A stretch of DNA of 64,000 nucleotides from Avena insularis. Lineage: Eukaryota > Streptophyta > Magnoliopsida > Poales > Poaceae. Shown piece by piece: positions 1 through 12,559 of the stretch. Position 1 is the first letter of the stretch; the number at the start of each line of letters is the position of its first letter. The stretch is from positions 180,516,927 through 180,580,926 of the forward strand of contig CM042691.1 in assembly GCA_023614405.1 (NCBI GenBank), written 5' to 3'. The notes beneath the pieces are model-generated. The model was not told the DNA's origin and ran no database searches. It saw nothing but the letters and a program-made list of their open reading frames with translations. Made by a program: the position numbers and the translations under genes.

Positions 1-1967
1 GCATCACCGCGTCTTTGTGATCCCTGTAAGCACCCGCACTTCCCCCCTTAACCCCTGGACTCGCTTGAGCGCCATTGCCTGACGCGCCGCCGCCGCGCTC
101 GCCATTTGCGCCTCTCGCGTATGGTCAATGAAGTAGGATCCGCTTCATCTAGATCCAGCGGACGAGATTAGATTTAAACGTGAAAGGGTATCGTGTGTTC
201 TGGACCGTGCAATCTAACTTAGATTCAGCGGCTCGCGAGCGTGATCCGCACGAATCGGTATGGGCCAATCAGATAACGCCGCATGTCAGGATTTTTCTTT
301 TAAAATCCAGATTTGAATTTATTAGATGAATTAACTTGTAAAATTCATAACGTTTGTTCTGTTTATCCAAAATATGCAAATAATATATCAATGGATTCAA
401 AAAATAAATCCTACACATATATGGGCTTAGTTTTGTACTTTGTTTCGGTAAAAATGGAATTTTATGCAGAGACATTTTTAGGCTTATTTTGAGTATATAA
501 ATTATTTAGAAAATGATTTTAAAGCAAATTTGAGTATTTAAACTATAAATGTTTAGTTTAGTATTTAGTATTGTTTACATGTGTTTTTTAGTTTAATAAA
601 ATCATCACATGGCATTTGCATGCATTCATGTATTTTTGCTTGATTATTTTTGAATGTAAATTTGGTGCTATCATTTTATGTGTAGATTTTGGTGCTAGCA
701 GTGATTGTGATTGTGAGGATTGTTGCTACTCTCCCAACTACCAAGGCAAGTCGTAATTCATGTTTTTATTCCACAATTTTGACTATGCACTCGTGGTATT
801 TTGTATAGGGCTTGCATGAATTTGCTAAGTATCTATATGCTATGCTATGGTAAATCCTAGTAGTTGTAGTCTTGGTAGAATTTTCTCTAAGTTAAGATAC
901 TTATTATATTATCATGCTTAGCCTAGATAGTAGCAAACAAGGGTGGATTATATACATGCTATGGAAACTTGTTTAAGTCATTGACGTATGTTTTTGCCTA
1001 ATAAAACAACTAAGTGAATGAATCACCTAGGTGGAATGGTGTGTTTGTGTTATGTTGAGTGGTTACACAAGGCCCATATCTATGGTCTACCTTGTGCATC
1101 TCACTTGTGGAAAGACACCAAGGAACAAAGGGATTTGAGATACTTAGTGTTTAGAAGCTTCTAGTTTAACCACATGGCATATGGGCTCTGCCTTGATCAT
1201 ATAGGTTGCAATAACTTAGCTAGGTGGACAGAAGGTGGTAGGGGGTGATGGGATTGGAACGCATCCATTTGGTCTAAGGGAAGGCTTCTGAAAGATCTCG
1301 TCTCGATGCATGTCGAGTCTTGTGGGGAAAGTGCACCACTTGTCGAGAAGGAAAAATCTAAGTACTTAGCCGTGTCCCCGGCAACGGACAATTTGAGCAT
1401 CAAGACATTGAAGCTATCAAGGATCTCCGCATCCCAATTTCTAAGTTAAAAACTTGTGATTGAACAAGGGTTAAGGTTCACCATCGTCTATTGGTGGTTC
1501 CTTGGGAGTTTTTGTCAAACAAAAACTTAGTGTTTTTCAACTAAGTGGCAAAACCTATTTTGAGCAAAGCAAGCCTAAGCTACACTTAGCCAAATTAATA
1601 TAGAAGATAGAAACTATTATTCTACTAAGGTATTACTTGCCAATACTATTCCAATGTATTGACCCACTGTGGCTGTAACTTGTGATGTTGCAGGTTACTC
1701 TGATGCGGATTATGGTTATGAGTCTACACTCAACATGTTTGCCTGTGGCACATTAAGATGAAGACTTTACTTTATTTTGTTAAGTTGAACTGTTGTACTA
1801 GCCTATGGCTATTGAGTTGTAAAATACTATGTTATCTCTGGAATGACGATGTAATAAAGACCTTTGTATATGTGTACTTCATCTTAAACTGTGGATGCTA
1901 GCATTTGATTCATGGACTAGCATTGCAATCACAGGGACCTTTTCCTTTACAAAGGTGGGGTCTTACA
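1..1967 (+). repeat. Partial Gypsy LTR at the left window edge (copy A of the G1 LTR family)
   Basis: This stretch is homologous, in inverted orientation, to the G1 LTRs at 9709-12502 and 18751-20437. It ends GGGGTCTTACA, the inverse of the TGTAAGACCCC start seen at 9709. It is followed by neither a primer-binding site nor any G1 internal sequence, so it is a 3' LTR or a solo LTR. About 0.8 kb of the family-length LTR lies beyond the left edge. At 1968 the Athila gag reading frame begins directly, so this LTR marks an insertion into that gag. The short ORFs inside it have no recognisable domain and I read them as noncoding. Confidence 0.85.
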
Positions 1968-2803
1968 ATTTCTCTTCTTCTCCCTGATTAAAATCAAAAA
2001 GGTTTTGCAAAGCAGCATGTCTAACACTAGGAGGAAAATATTTCTGGAAGAAAGAAGCAATCAAACAATCAGGGCTATCAATGGATCTCGGAGGTAATCT
2101 ATTAAACCAAGGTTTAGCTTCTTATTTTAGTGAAAAGGGGAAGATCTTTTTAACAAAGTACATGCGCATCTTAAAATCATCAGAGAATAAAGAACTCATA
2201 GTGGAAATCTCATTCATATGTGCCACAACACTCTCACTCTCAGTTCCCCAAAAAGGTTCTTGCTCAACAATGGCTATATAGGATAAATCAAGAGAGAAAT
2301 CATAATCTTCATCTTTAATATCTATGGGAGAAGTGACAAACTTAGCATCAGAAGACAGTTTAGGAATAATGGTACGTCTCTCAAGGAGACTCCTAATAGC
2401 ACTAACACCATGTGTGTTTTGGTTCTCTTCAATAAATTCATCAGTCATTTCAATGTAGCCATCAGTAATATCATATCTCTCTAGACCCATGTGAGCTAAC
2501 AGGTGTAACAGTGTCTTCATTAGGAGTTTCAGTGTTTCCTAAAATAGTTCTAGCAATAGTAGCATCTAGGAAAGTACCTAATGAACCACTCGCATCAAGC
2601 ACAATAGAAGTAACATCATGAGTATCAGAAGCAGTTTCAGATTTAGCAGTAGTAGCAGTGTGTGTAGCATGTGTATGTGGTGGTGTAGTAACAAGCTTAC
2701 TTATAACGGACGGTGAATCAAGAGCAGCTGAGGTGTTTAGGACTGTACCTCTCCTTGTAGTGGATGGTAAAATAGGAAACTTTCCGTCACAAGACTTACC
2801 CAT
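1968..2803 (-). pseudogene. gag: Athila-type gag, N-terminal part, frameshifted
   Basis: The reading begins at the ATG at 2803 (MGKSCDGKF), about 60 bp after the PBS. It shifts frame near 2490-2510, then stays open through FWGTESESVVAHMNE and MRMYFVKKIFPFSLK. A stop follows at 2122. The same frame then continues with WFNRLPPRSIDSP and FFQKYFPPSVRHAALQ up to 1968. The last two motifs are the characteristic core of Athila gag, which forms the virus-like particle that packages the element RNA. The sequence is cut off at 1968 by LTR copy A. The stop and the frameshift make it non-functional. Family assignment is confident; the exact start codon is less so. Confidence 0.8.
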
Positions 2804-2862
2804 GATGAAAGGAATAGCAGTGAACAGTAATAGATCCAACTGAACTTGCAAATAAATCTATG

Positions 2863-2881
2863 CTCCCCAACAACGGCGCCA
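2863..2881 (-). promoter_or_regulatory. Primer-binding site, tRNA-Asp type
   Basis: The minus strand reads TGGCGCCGTTGTTGGGGAG, ten bases after the LTR end at 2892. This resembles the primer-binding site that Athila and Tat elements use to prime minus-strand DNA synthesis with tRNA-Asp; two positions (TT for CC) differ from the form I know best. Confidence 0.85.
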
Positions 2882-2891
2882 AAAATAGTCT

Positions 2892-4280
2892 TGATGACGC
2901 ACAAGTATGGGGGGTCGCAACAGTCTTCGAGGTTAGTATTACCCAATTTATTAATTCGGCACAAGGGGAGACAAAGAATACTTATAAGCCTTAACATCTG
3001 AGTTGTCAATTCAGATGCACCTGGAAATAGTTCTTGCTCACAGAAGTTTATCAGTAGCAACAGTCTTGTAGTAGAAATAGCAAAGTAACAGTAGCAGTAA
3101 AACAAGAGCAATAGTAACAGTAGTAGCAAAAAATAGGATATGAGTCCGGTAGGCATAGGGATGGATGGATGGGCTTTTCATGGACGAGTCCAAACATGTA
3201 ACTTCAAGATCTAGGGCAATTGTAGATAAATAAGATAAAGCATTGAAGTACTAAACATTCATAGGCATGTGCTCCATATATAGTCATGCGTGCTCGCAAT
3301 GAGAACTTGTACAACATCTTTTGTCATGCCAGCCCGTTGCAGCGGAGCCTCAAGGGAACTACTGGCAATTAAGGTACTCCTTTTAATAGAGCACTGGAGC
3401 AAAGCATTAATAGTCCGTGAACACATGTGATCCTCACATCATAGGCATTCCCTCCGGGTGTCCCAATTTTTGTCACTTTGGAGCCTTTGGATCTGGACAA
3501 TGATATGTGTGCACAACTTGTAGACAAGATCACAAACAATACTATCATCATGAATCAATATTAAGTTCAGGTCTGATATCATGGCACTCGAGACCTAGTG
3601 ACAAGCATTAAGCACAACAAGTTGCAACAAAGTCAAATATCACTAATAGAGATACTAGGCACCATGCCCTAACAATCTTATTCGATTACATGATAAAACT
3701 CTTTCAATCCTTACCATCCCCATAGCCTACAGCGGGGGATTACTCACTCATGGATGAATGAAACATGGGTAGTTGATGGAGAGGCGTTGTTTATGATGAT
3801 GGCGATGATCCTCTCCAAATTCCCCGTCCCGGAAGGGTGCCAAAATGGAGTTTCTGGTTCCGAATCGTAGTTTCTGGTGGTGGCGGCGCAGCGGAACTCT
3901 TTCTAGAAAAATGTAGAACCCCCCTTAGTTTTTCGGTCAAGAGGCAACTTATAGGAGAAGAGGGAGGCCGAGGGGGTGTCTGAGGTGGCCACACACCCTC
4001 CAGGCACGGCCAGGCCTGGCCCGTGCGACAGGGGGTGTGGGCCCCTCAAGCCTCCAATCCGTCTCGTATTCTGGCTCCGTGAGTCTTCTGGTGAAATAGG
4101 ATTTTTGGCATATTTTCCAGGATTTTTCCTGATAGTTAATTTTATGCACAAAAACTAGACACCAAGGTAATTCTGCTGAAAACATCGTCAGTCTGTGTTA
4201 GTTGTATCCAAATCACACAAGTTTATAGGAGAAACAATAGCAAAAGTGTTCGAGAAAGTAGATACATTTTGGACGTATCA
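2892..4280 (-). repeat. 5' LTR of the Athila-type element
   Basis: On the minus strand the LTR starts TGATACGTCC at 4280 and ends GTGCGTCATCA at 2892, giving about 1.39 kb with TG...CA ends. It is placed exactly between R1 reverse transcriptase sequence and the tRNA-Asp-type PBS. The short ORFs within it lack any domain. Its target-site duplication cannot be tested because the partner end lies off-window. Confidence 0.85.
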
Positions 4281-4984
4281 GTTCACTACACCTTATGGCA
4301 CATTTTGCTATGTCACGATGCCCTTTGGCCTAGAAAATGAAGGTGATACCTACAAGCGGACCATGCAACATTTCCTGCACGACCAAATTTGTCGGAACAT
4401 CCATGCCTATGTGGACGATATCTTGGTAATGTCTAAAAAAATCGAATGACTTAATCTCTAACTTAAAGGAAACCTTTGATAATCTACGGAAATACAACAT
4501 GGTGCTTAACCCCATGAAGTCCATCATCGAGGTTCCAGCCGGAAAATTTTTGGGCTTCATCGTTTGGCAGCATGGAATCAAGGTCAAACCGGAGAAGATC
4601 AAGGACATCCTCAACATTAATTGTCCGACATGCCTAAAGTACATTCAACGGCTCATAGGCTGCATCGCAGCAGTAAGGCGGTTCGTCAGCCGACTTGGAG
4701 AGAAGGCTTTGCCGCTATACAAGTTGCTGAAGCAGGCGGGCAAATTCGTATGGACATAAGAGTCGTATGCTGCATTCAAGGATCTAAAAATCACACTTTC
4801 TTTGGCGCCTGTACTTGTAGCACCAGAGCCAATGGAGCCTATGTTGATCTACATGGTGGCCACCAACAGGGTTATCAGCATCGTCTTCGTGGTGGAGCGA
4901 AAGGAACCAACGCATGAGTATGGTGTGCAACGACCAGTTTACTATGTAAGCTAGGTATTGATGGAGTCCATGCAACGTTACCTC
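4281..4984 (+). pseudogene. pol: R1 reverse transcriptase C-terminal half and RNase H connection
   Basis: The frame opens in mid-domain with TPYGTFCYVTMPFG and contains the intact catalytic box YVDDILVMSKK (about 4408-4440). A TGA stop follows at about 4447. The frame then continues through FLGFIVWQHGIKVKPEKI and the thumb region LIGCIAAVRRFVSRLGEKALPLYKLL, with a further stop at about 4757. It runs on into the start of RNase H (RPVYYVS, then a stop) and breaks at RYL where CACTA1 begins. The continuation (QKLPYGVFLASRKLRHYF) is found 40 kb away at 45011. The 5' half of RT is missing because the Athila element sits at 4280. Confidence 0.9.
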
Positions 4985-5130
4985 CACTAAGAAACTAGTT
5001 TAGAACGTGCCTCTAGTCCTAGTTCTAGATAGCCTCTAGTCCCGGTTTTGTAACCGGGACTATGGAATCGGGACTAGAGGGACCTCTAGTCTCGAGTCAG
5101 TTATGAACCGGGACTATAGGCTCTGCACGT
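4985..5130. repeat. CACTA1 left terminus and subterminal repeats
   Basis: After the CACTA terminus come several direct and inverted copies of CTCTAGTCCCGGTT and AACCGGGACTA, between about 5005 and 5125. Such units are where the element-encoded DNA-binding protein docks in En/Spm-type transposons. The terminus itself looks eroded compared with the right end (CACTAAGAAA against CACTAGTGGAAAA). Confidence 0.8.
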
Positions 5131-5415
5131 GGCCACGCAGAAGGGCACGAGGTGGAGGATCTTTAGTCGGCAACCGAAGGGGGTTTGTGCCGCGACAGAA
5201 TTTTGGGGCCGATTTCTTCCACGGCAGGAAGATCACAACCCGTATATTACATTTGGCGTTGAGTTTGGCGTAAGTGACATGCAACGAAGGAACCCCATTA
5301 CGCACAACATTGTCATGATTATATAGATACAATTCTATTACGTATGTATACAATTTGATTACATGAAGATCACAACCCGTCTATTCGATTACATGCGGAG
5401 ATCATTAAATCACTA
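5131..5415. other. CACTA1 3' untranslated region of gene 2
   Basis: Noncoding stretch between the subterminal repeats and the stop codon of the second CACTA1 gene. No domain is recognisable in the short ORFs here. Confidence 0.5.
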
Positions 5416-8400
5416 CTATCCCTTGGTACGGAATTCTCCATTTGAGTGTATCGCATGGTCAGCCAAAAATCCCGCCAATTCCTCTTGAATTTCTACCAAG
5501 TGATCCTTTGGTTGGAGTTCTCCCGCAATCTTTCCAATTATAATACATAAAAGAAGGAGATCAATATGAATATCAATCGTCATAACAAATATTATGTATG
5601 ACACTCAACACAACTGATGGATATAAATTCAAATTGTGAATATATTGTTCACATATATATAGAAATGTCTCTCCATACCTCTCACTAACCTTAGAGCGAA
5701 TGAACTCGAACACGAAGTATCCACACAAATTACTCCTTGCTGGCTGCCTCTTGCAGTTTACGAGAATAGAATTCAATCAAATAATAATGAAGCATGATAT
5801 AATGGTATTGAAAGTAGAATTCAAGAGATGTGCGGACCTAGCTCGTATTGCTTAGCTCGACCCAATTAAAAGTAAGCTCACTGGCAAGTTCACCAACCGT
5901 ACTCTTGGTGAAATCTTGCCAAACCTTGCCCAACAAAAAATAAAGAATAAATGAGTTATTAGTTACTTGATATCTCTGGAGATACAATGAATGAAAGAGA
6001 CTGATATGGTGCGATAATGGATGAAATTACCTCTCGAGCGCATATTTAATGATTGTGTACTCCGATTCATCTTTCCTTAGTGAGTATTTGATTTCAACTC
6101 TTCCAACGTCAAATTCAATGGTTAGCAAAATCCAATGAAAGCTGCACACATTTATATATACGTCAGTAACTCATCAATTACAAAAATGAATGTGTAAGTA
6201 TAACACTCTCACCCGTGGTTGTAGGGAACAATATTCTCTATTTGTAATGTTACCTCTTTATGAACCTTAGCAAGTTACGCTCTGTCTCCTTGGAGTATGC
6301 CTTTAGCAATCGAACCTAGTGTCAAAGATTTGCTTTCGGTCACATTTCTCGCTCTTCATTCTGTATAATAGCGTAGTGAGGATAACTACAAGCAATGAAC
6401 AAGCTGAGTTAGATACTTTATCATAGAAATAAATGAACCACTTACAAACAATAGGAACTGACGAGACTCAAGTCGAGTGCATCTTGTTTGAATAACATAT
6501 AGAATTCCTAGAAATAAACTTGAATCTGGTCTTCACCAGTAAAATGCTCATTTGTAACTCTCACAAGCTGCACTAATAATCGATCTTCTTCCTTGCATGC
6601 AGTCTTCCCATTTGTGTTGGTAGAAGCTCGACCTCATAAAGTTTGACCAGAGGCTTCCCGTATTCATATTTCCATGCTATTTCCTTCTGGATGGGGACAT
6701 GTCCGCCTAGCGCTTCATCAACATTAATTACAACACCTTTAGCAAACTCCACCACTTGATCAATGAGGAGACCCTAATAATGATCAAAATTTGGTAACAC
6801 CTTGAGCGGGGAGATTGATTATTTTTCCTGCTCTCCGAGTTGGGTAACCTCTCTTTCCCCTATGCTTCTTGTCTTATTACTACCAATTTTCACCATACAG
6901 CGCTTGTAGTCATCAGCCTTATTTATCTCATATTGCGATGGTTGCTCAATAAAAATCGTAGACAAAGTTTGGCTTTCGGATCAAATATTTGCTTTGGCTC
7001 AGGATCTTTGGGTGTAAAAAAGGCTTTCACTTGGGCACCACTGATCGCGTTGGTTTCCTCAGCAGTCATCTCGTAAGGTAACTTGAGAGGAGGCACTAGG
7101 TTTTCTTGAGCCTACTATGCTTCCTATGAGTAATAGTACTACTAGTCGATCGAGCGGCCGCCTTCAGCTGAGCACGGCTGCAGACTCGTGCTATGGTGGT
7201 CGTCCCACTCCTCATCATGTAGACTTTCTGGAGCTGGCAGACTCGGCTGACTCAGAGGAGACGGTGGTGGCATGGGCGCCAAGCCTGGAAACTTGATGTA
7301 TTTTTTGTGCCATAGAATGATAGCACCCCCGACTTCTCCTAGTGTCTTCTCACCTTCAGCTCCAGGGATTTCAAGTTCCAGTGATTCATATTGCTATAGA
7401 ACTTTATCCACCCTGACACGAGCATGGCCATTTGGAATCTCATTGCAATGCGAGCGTGCACCAGGTTCACATGAGAAAGCATAGCCTAGAGCCGCCTTGA
7501 AGAATAAGTTCATCACTCCCACATGTACCTCACAACTTTATCCACGGGGTAGCGATCTATCGGATCGTCCACCATGGATGCCATGATGCTTTTTCTGCTG
7601 AGATGGGCCGCCGACACTTTCTTGCAGCAGCTATGTGTTGGCCCTTGCCGGCGCATTTCGTCCAGTTGCTTCTGTTGCTCCTTTAGCATGACATATATTT
7701 CGTTGTTCTTTATTTCTATGCTATGCAACCGGTTTTCCTTCTCCTTCCGCTTCTTTGCTCTCACTGGGCTTCTATAAGATTCATTGTTCTCGGGAAACCC
7801 AGTTTTCCACGGCACAGAAGGTCCAAAGCCTCGTGTTCGTCCTGGTTTTTCAGGATTCCCAAGGGCCTTTGTCAGCTCGTTGTTCTCTCTGTCGGGTTTG
7901 AAGTTACCCTTTTTAACCTCCTCGATTGTTTTAACAATTTCTTCATGGGATGTAGCAACATTGGAATTTTCATCAAATATTAACTCCCATGTTTCCATGT
8001 GTTACTTCGCCCCATGCGCAAGTAACCAATTCCTTACCCTGATGGGACAATCCTCTGTAGCTGGAGGGAGCCCTTGGGCATGCAAGGCTTTCTCGGCTTC
8101 CTCCCACTTAGGCAGGGAAGTACTGTAGCCACCTGTCCCCATCTTATGGTGATATTTCTTTTTTGCACCATTTTCTTTATTCTTTTTGGACCTTTTTTGC
8201 TACTTCTGATTTTTTGTAGTCCAGAAATCTTTCCCAGTGATCCCGCTGCTTCTCTACTGTGCGAGTGAATTCTAGAACTTTTTTCCTCGAGATATTCATT
8301 GTATAATATTTTCTTATAGTTATTGAACTTTTCGGCCATCTACTTAAGAGCGAAATGCTTGAATTTGGACCTCATGCAATTTGTGGCCTTCTCAGACTCC

Positions 8401-9708
8401 AAGACCAGTAGGGTGAAATGTGAAATGAGCTTCTCCCATAGTATGTCTTTGTATCTGTCCTCGACAACATTTTTAGGATTTTCACCTCCCTTTGTTGGCT
8501 TATTCCAGTTAATAATGCTGATCGAGACGTTGTCCCTAACAATAAATCCACATTGTTGAATAAATGTGTTTGCGTTACTTATGGGAAGCAACAGTTTGCC
8601 CTCTAGAGATACCTCATCAATTTTGAGATGCGCATCGGCAGCCATTCCTTTGGCCGGTCCTCGTTTACTACTTTTACCATACTTGGTCGATGTGGAGGTC
8701 TAAAATAAGAAATATTCGTTAACATATATATATACACAAATCTATTAATGCATCTATCTAGTGATCAATATGCTTAATAATATACCTTGCCAGACTTTGT
8801 TAAGGCCGGTCCATCATTTTCCAAGTCATCATCACAATTAAAACTTGTCTACGCTTCGACTAGACGTTCTATCTCCATTCCTTCACTGGACTCATTCAGA
8901 AACTATGAGCCATCTTCTGCTCCACCCTGATCGACGAGCGCTCCACCATGATCGGTGAGCACTTCACCCTGATAGGGGAGCACTTCATCACCTCGTATCA
9001 TGTCGAATAGAGTCTCTTCACCTTCTCTACCGCTAAATTCCATAGAATAACTTCTATGACATAATGTGCATATGAGTAATAAAATTAACAATGTATCATA
9101 TATCACAACAACAAAGTACTAATACATATCGAATCACAACAAAGTACTAATATCATATAACATCTAAAAAACAAAGTACTAATACATCTCGAATAACAAC
9201 AAAGTAGTAATAGCATATAAATAACAACATATCGACGAATAACATCGCTCAAACTCAACGTCGACTTCCGGTTCCTGAGCCGCGGGATGTGAACACCCAA
9301 ATAGTCGAAACCATAATAATTGTATAGCTAGGGTGAGATCCCTGAAGAACCTTCCAGGAATGGGAGACCACCCAGGCGTCCAACATCACCATATACCTAC
9401 GGACGTGCTCGTCCTCCTCTCTGACATGACACCGTACAAACTCCTCAGGGGCTGTCTCCCTCTGCACACTTCCTGGACCACGAGTCCTCCACCAAAGAAG
9501 ATCCGGTTCGATGACGATACCCGGATTCCTCAGCAAGCTACGTGTCCCTGAAGGTAGCACCTCCTAGTGCCATTCAGGAGTAGCCCAGTTTCAGACATGT
9601 CCGGCAGAGTGTAGTACTCCATCGTTGTCACCGAGTCGACTACGAGGATGGGGTATAGGCATATCCTAAAGTACCAAGTAATGCTAAGAAAATATTTCTA
9701 TTTTAGTA
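5416..9708 (-). pseudogene. CACTA1 second gene with C-terminal Ulp1-like (C48) peptidase domain
   Basis: Coding blocks on the minus strand include 9560-9255 (a Trp-rich block with the motif RRYMVMLDAWVV), 8645-8034, 7998-7513 (TKALGNPEKPGRTRG, then a Glu/Lys-rich coiled coil ending in EQQKQLDEMRR), 6755-6573 and 5776-5416. The last part is Ulp1-like. The active-site His lies in FHWILLTIEFDVG (about 6100-6145), and Gln and Cys lie in RQPARSNLCGYFVFEF (about 5705-5755). The last exon reads GELQPKDHLVEIQEELAGF to a TAG at 5416. The usual acid residue after the His (normally in a MDSL-like motif) is KYSL here, so the triad is incomplete. Several introns and some decay are evident. The 5' end is cut by G1 at 9709. 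In Triticeae CACTA elements such a gene accompanies tnp2; whether it cleaves SUMO-like substrates is unknown. Confidence 0.75.
9110..9250. repeat. Short tandem-like repeats in an intron of the CACTA1 second gene
   Basis: Four imperfect copies of ACAAAGTACTAATA, alternating with ATCGAAT-like spacers, lie between two coding blocks of the CACTA1 second gene. They look like simple-sequence expansion in an intron. Confidence 0.6.
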
Positions 9709-12502
9709 TGTAAGACCCCGCCTTTTTAAGGTAAAGGCCCCTATGATTGCAATGCTAGTCCCTGGATCGAATTACTAGCATCCACAGTTGAACATGAAGT
9801 ACATAGATACAAAGGTCATTATTACAACGTAATATCCGGAGATACATAGTTCTTACAACTGTTTATCCCAAGGCTAATACATAGAGTTCACAATACTTAA
9901 CAAAATAAATAAATTCTTCATCTTCATGTTCCATAGGCAAACATGTTGAGTGTAGACTCATGGCCCTAGTCTCCATTAGAGTAACCTAGCATCATAAGTT
10001 ACAGCCACATAGGGTCAATACATATGGAATTGTATTGGCAAGTGATACCATAGTATTATAGTAACATATAATAACTATATGAATTTGGCTAAGTGTGGTT
10101 CAGGCTGGCTTTGCTCAAAATAAGGTTTCTCTTATTAGTTGAAAACACTAAGTTTTTGTTTGACAAAAACACCCAAGGAATCACCAATAGACATTGATGA
10201 ACCTTTACCCTTGTTCAACCATAAGTTTTAACTTAGATAAATTGGGATGAGGAGATCCTTGATCATTTCAATGTTTTTGATGCTCAAAATGTTCGTTACC
10301 GGGGACACGGCTAAGTATTTAGGTTTCACCCCTCGAGAGGGTGGTGCACTTTCCCCACAAGATTCGACATGCATCGAGACGAGACTTTTCATAAGCATTC
10401 CCTTAGACCACCATGGACGCATTCCATCCTATCAACCCTACCACCAACTGTCCATCTGGCTAAGTTCTTGCAACCTAGTTGGTCAAGGCAGAGCCCATAT
10501 GCCATGTGGTTTCCTAGAAGATTCTCAACACTAAACATCTCAAATCTCTTTGTTCTTCGGTGGCCATCCACAAGTGTGATACACAAGGTAAACCACAGAT
10601 ATGGGCCTTATGTAACCACTCAACATAAACCAATCTTCCCATTCCACCTAGGTGATTCATTCACCTAGGTGAAACATAGTCATTGATTTTGCATAATATC
10701 ATAGCATGAATATTCCACCCTTGTTTTCTACTAGCTAGGGTAAGCATACTAGTATAACAAGTTTCATAACTTAGCGAAAACTACTAAGACAATATCTATA
10801 GGATTTCCCATAGTATAGCATATACATATGAAAATATCCATGCAAATCCTACTCAAAATATCACTTGTGCATATATAAAATAGTGGGACAAAAAGATGAG
10901 CATAACTTGCCTTGGTAGTTTGGGGAATAGGAACAATCCGCACAATCACACTCTCCACAATCACCAAAATCTACACATAAATTCATACCACCAAATTCAA
11001 TATCCAAACAAAAATATATACATGAATGCATGAAAAATGCAAATGAATGCTTTGTCACACTTTTCAAAACAAACTAAATAGTACTGAATACAAAGAATAC
11101 TTTCTAACGTCTAAATAAACCAAAATTTACTTAAAGTAATTTTCTAAACATTTTATATAGTCAAATTAAGCCTACAAATGTTTATGTATAAAATATTAAT
11201 TTTGCCGAATCAAATGGCCAAACCAAGGCCAAAGTTGCAAAGAGCTCATTTTTCTGAATCCATTGATATAAAATTTGTAATTTTTGGATAAACAGATACA
11301 AAGTTATTAAATTTACAAGTTTGAATAACTAATAGATCTAAATTCAGATTTTAAATCGAAATGAGTGACACACGGCGCTTCCTGATTGGCCTATACCGGT
11401 TCGAGCGGATCACGCGCGCGCACCGTCAGATCTAAGTGGGATCCTGCGGCTCATATCTGCCCGTACCGGTTCACGCTGGCGTCTAATCTAAACCGCTAGA
11501 TCTAGATCCAGCGGATCTAATCGATCAGACCAAAAAGGGGCAGCGCAAAATGGCGAGCGTGGTGGTGGCGCGTCTGGCGATGGTGCTCCGGCGAGGCCAT
11601 GGGGTGAGGGGGTGGCTTAGGGGGTTACCAGAGTCGCGGGGATGAGGTGAACGTAGTGGTGGTCGCAGGCATGGAAGGGTTGCACTGGTATGGCCGTAAT
11701 CGCTTGACGGAGTTGAGTTCACCGTCGGGTGCTCGCAGTCGATGACAAGGCCGAGCCTATAGAGTGGCAATAGACAAATAAACAGCATTAGCGTGTGCAT
11801 GCAAGGATAGCGGTTGTGATGGTGCAAACCAAAGGTGAGGGTAGGGTTGAGGCTCACTGCAATTGCTCCTCGAAGCTGCGGCAGTGTGAGGAGAAATATG
11901 CAGAGCCTAGCGGCGCTCAGGGCTTGTGATGTGGGGGGAAATGGAGCGGAGGCCGGGGTCATTAAGTAGCGGGGGCGAAGGGTGTTGTCACGCTGGCAAT
12001 CAAGCACAGTAAAGAGGATTGAAAGGGGAGAAAGCAGTATCGTGGAGGTCGTTCGCAGTGTTGATTGTGGTCCACTGTCGTGAGGGTGCGGTAGCGACGG
12101 TGAAAGCAGAGGGAAGAGGGGAAAACCCGGGTGGGTTGCTGGGCTGCTTGTTGGGCCGTGGGGTGGGCTGCGCCAGTTGGCTGGTCTGCTTCTATTTTTT
12201 TCCTTTGCCCTTTTATTTTTCTGATTTGATTTTCCAAATGAGATTTGAATGCTCAAATCAAGTCAAATTTTCACCAAACTTTTGTCAGACTATTCTTGTG
12301 TCCAGAAGTGTGTAAAACACATACAATCACTCAAAATAATTTTTGGGTCTTGAAAATAATAATAAAACCTTGCCCCATATATATAATATAAAATGGGTTT
12401 AAATATGGTTTTATTTTGAAAAAAATTATGCAAAGTAATAATGCCATGATGTTATGAATGCAACAACATGATTTTCCATTTGATGAAATTTGGGAGGTTG
12501 CA
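9709..12502 (-). repeat. 3' LTR of G1
   Basis: A 2794-bp LTR, written TGTAAGACCCCG (9709) to GGGAGGTTGCA (12502) in window orientation. It aligns throughout with the split 5' LTR and with copy A. A TATA-like stretch (TATATATAATATAAAA) lies at about 12375-12392 on the U3 side. A 243-codon minus-strand ORF (12256-11525) falls in a GC-rich section. Its counterpart in the 5' LTR is broken into separate frames, so I treat it as incidental. Confidence 0.9.
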
Positions 12503-12520
12503 AATCTAACCCCCTTAAGA
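12503..12520 (-). promoter_or_regulatory. G1 polypurine tract
   Basis: The minus strand reads CTTAAGGGGGTTAGATT directly before the 3' LTR start (TGCAACCTCCC). It is the expected position and composition for the plus-strand primer of reverse transcription. Confidence 0.75.
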
Positions 12521-12559
12521 TGAATCTCGCCCCCAAGATTCGGATTGGCTAGCAAATAG

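Larger units (their letters stand above)
1968..4280 (-). mobile_element. Athila-type Gypsy retrotransposon fragment (5' LTR, PBS, start of gag)
   Basis: On the minus strand this runs from a 5' LTR (4280 to 2892) through a tRNA-Asp-type primer-binding site (2881 to 2863) into a gag fragment (2803 to 1968). The LTR plus a PBS of the TGGCGCCGTTG class and the gag sequence are diagnostic of Athila elements. The rest of gag, pol and the 3' LTR are cut off by LTR copy A and the window edge. On the other side, R1 reverse transcriptase sequence starts immediately after the LTR end at 4281, so the element inserted into R1 pol. Confidence 0.85.

Noticed and set aside
9704..9708. TAGTA as a target duplication of G1 (partner 41864-41868)
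   Set aside because: The partner reads GAATA, matching only three of five bases. I do not count this as a duplication.
11525..12256. A 243-codon ORF inside the G1 3' LTR
   Set aside because: It lies in GC-rich LTR sequence, is Pro/Ser/Thr-rich without any domain, and its counterpart in the 5' LTR (40809-41626) is broken into different frames.
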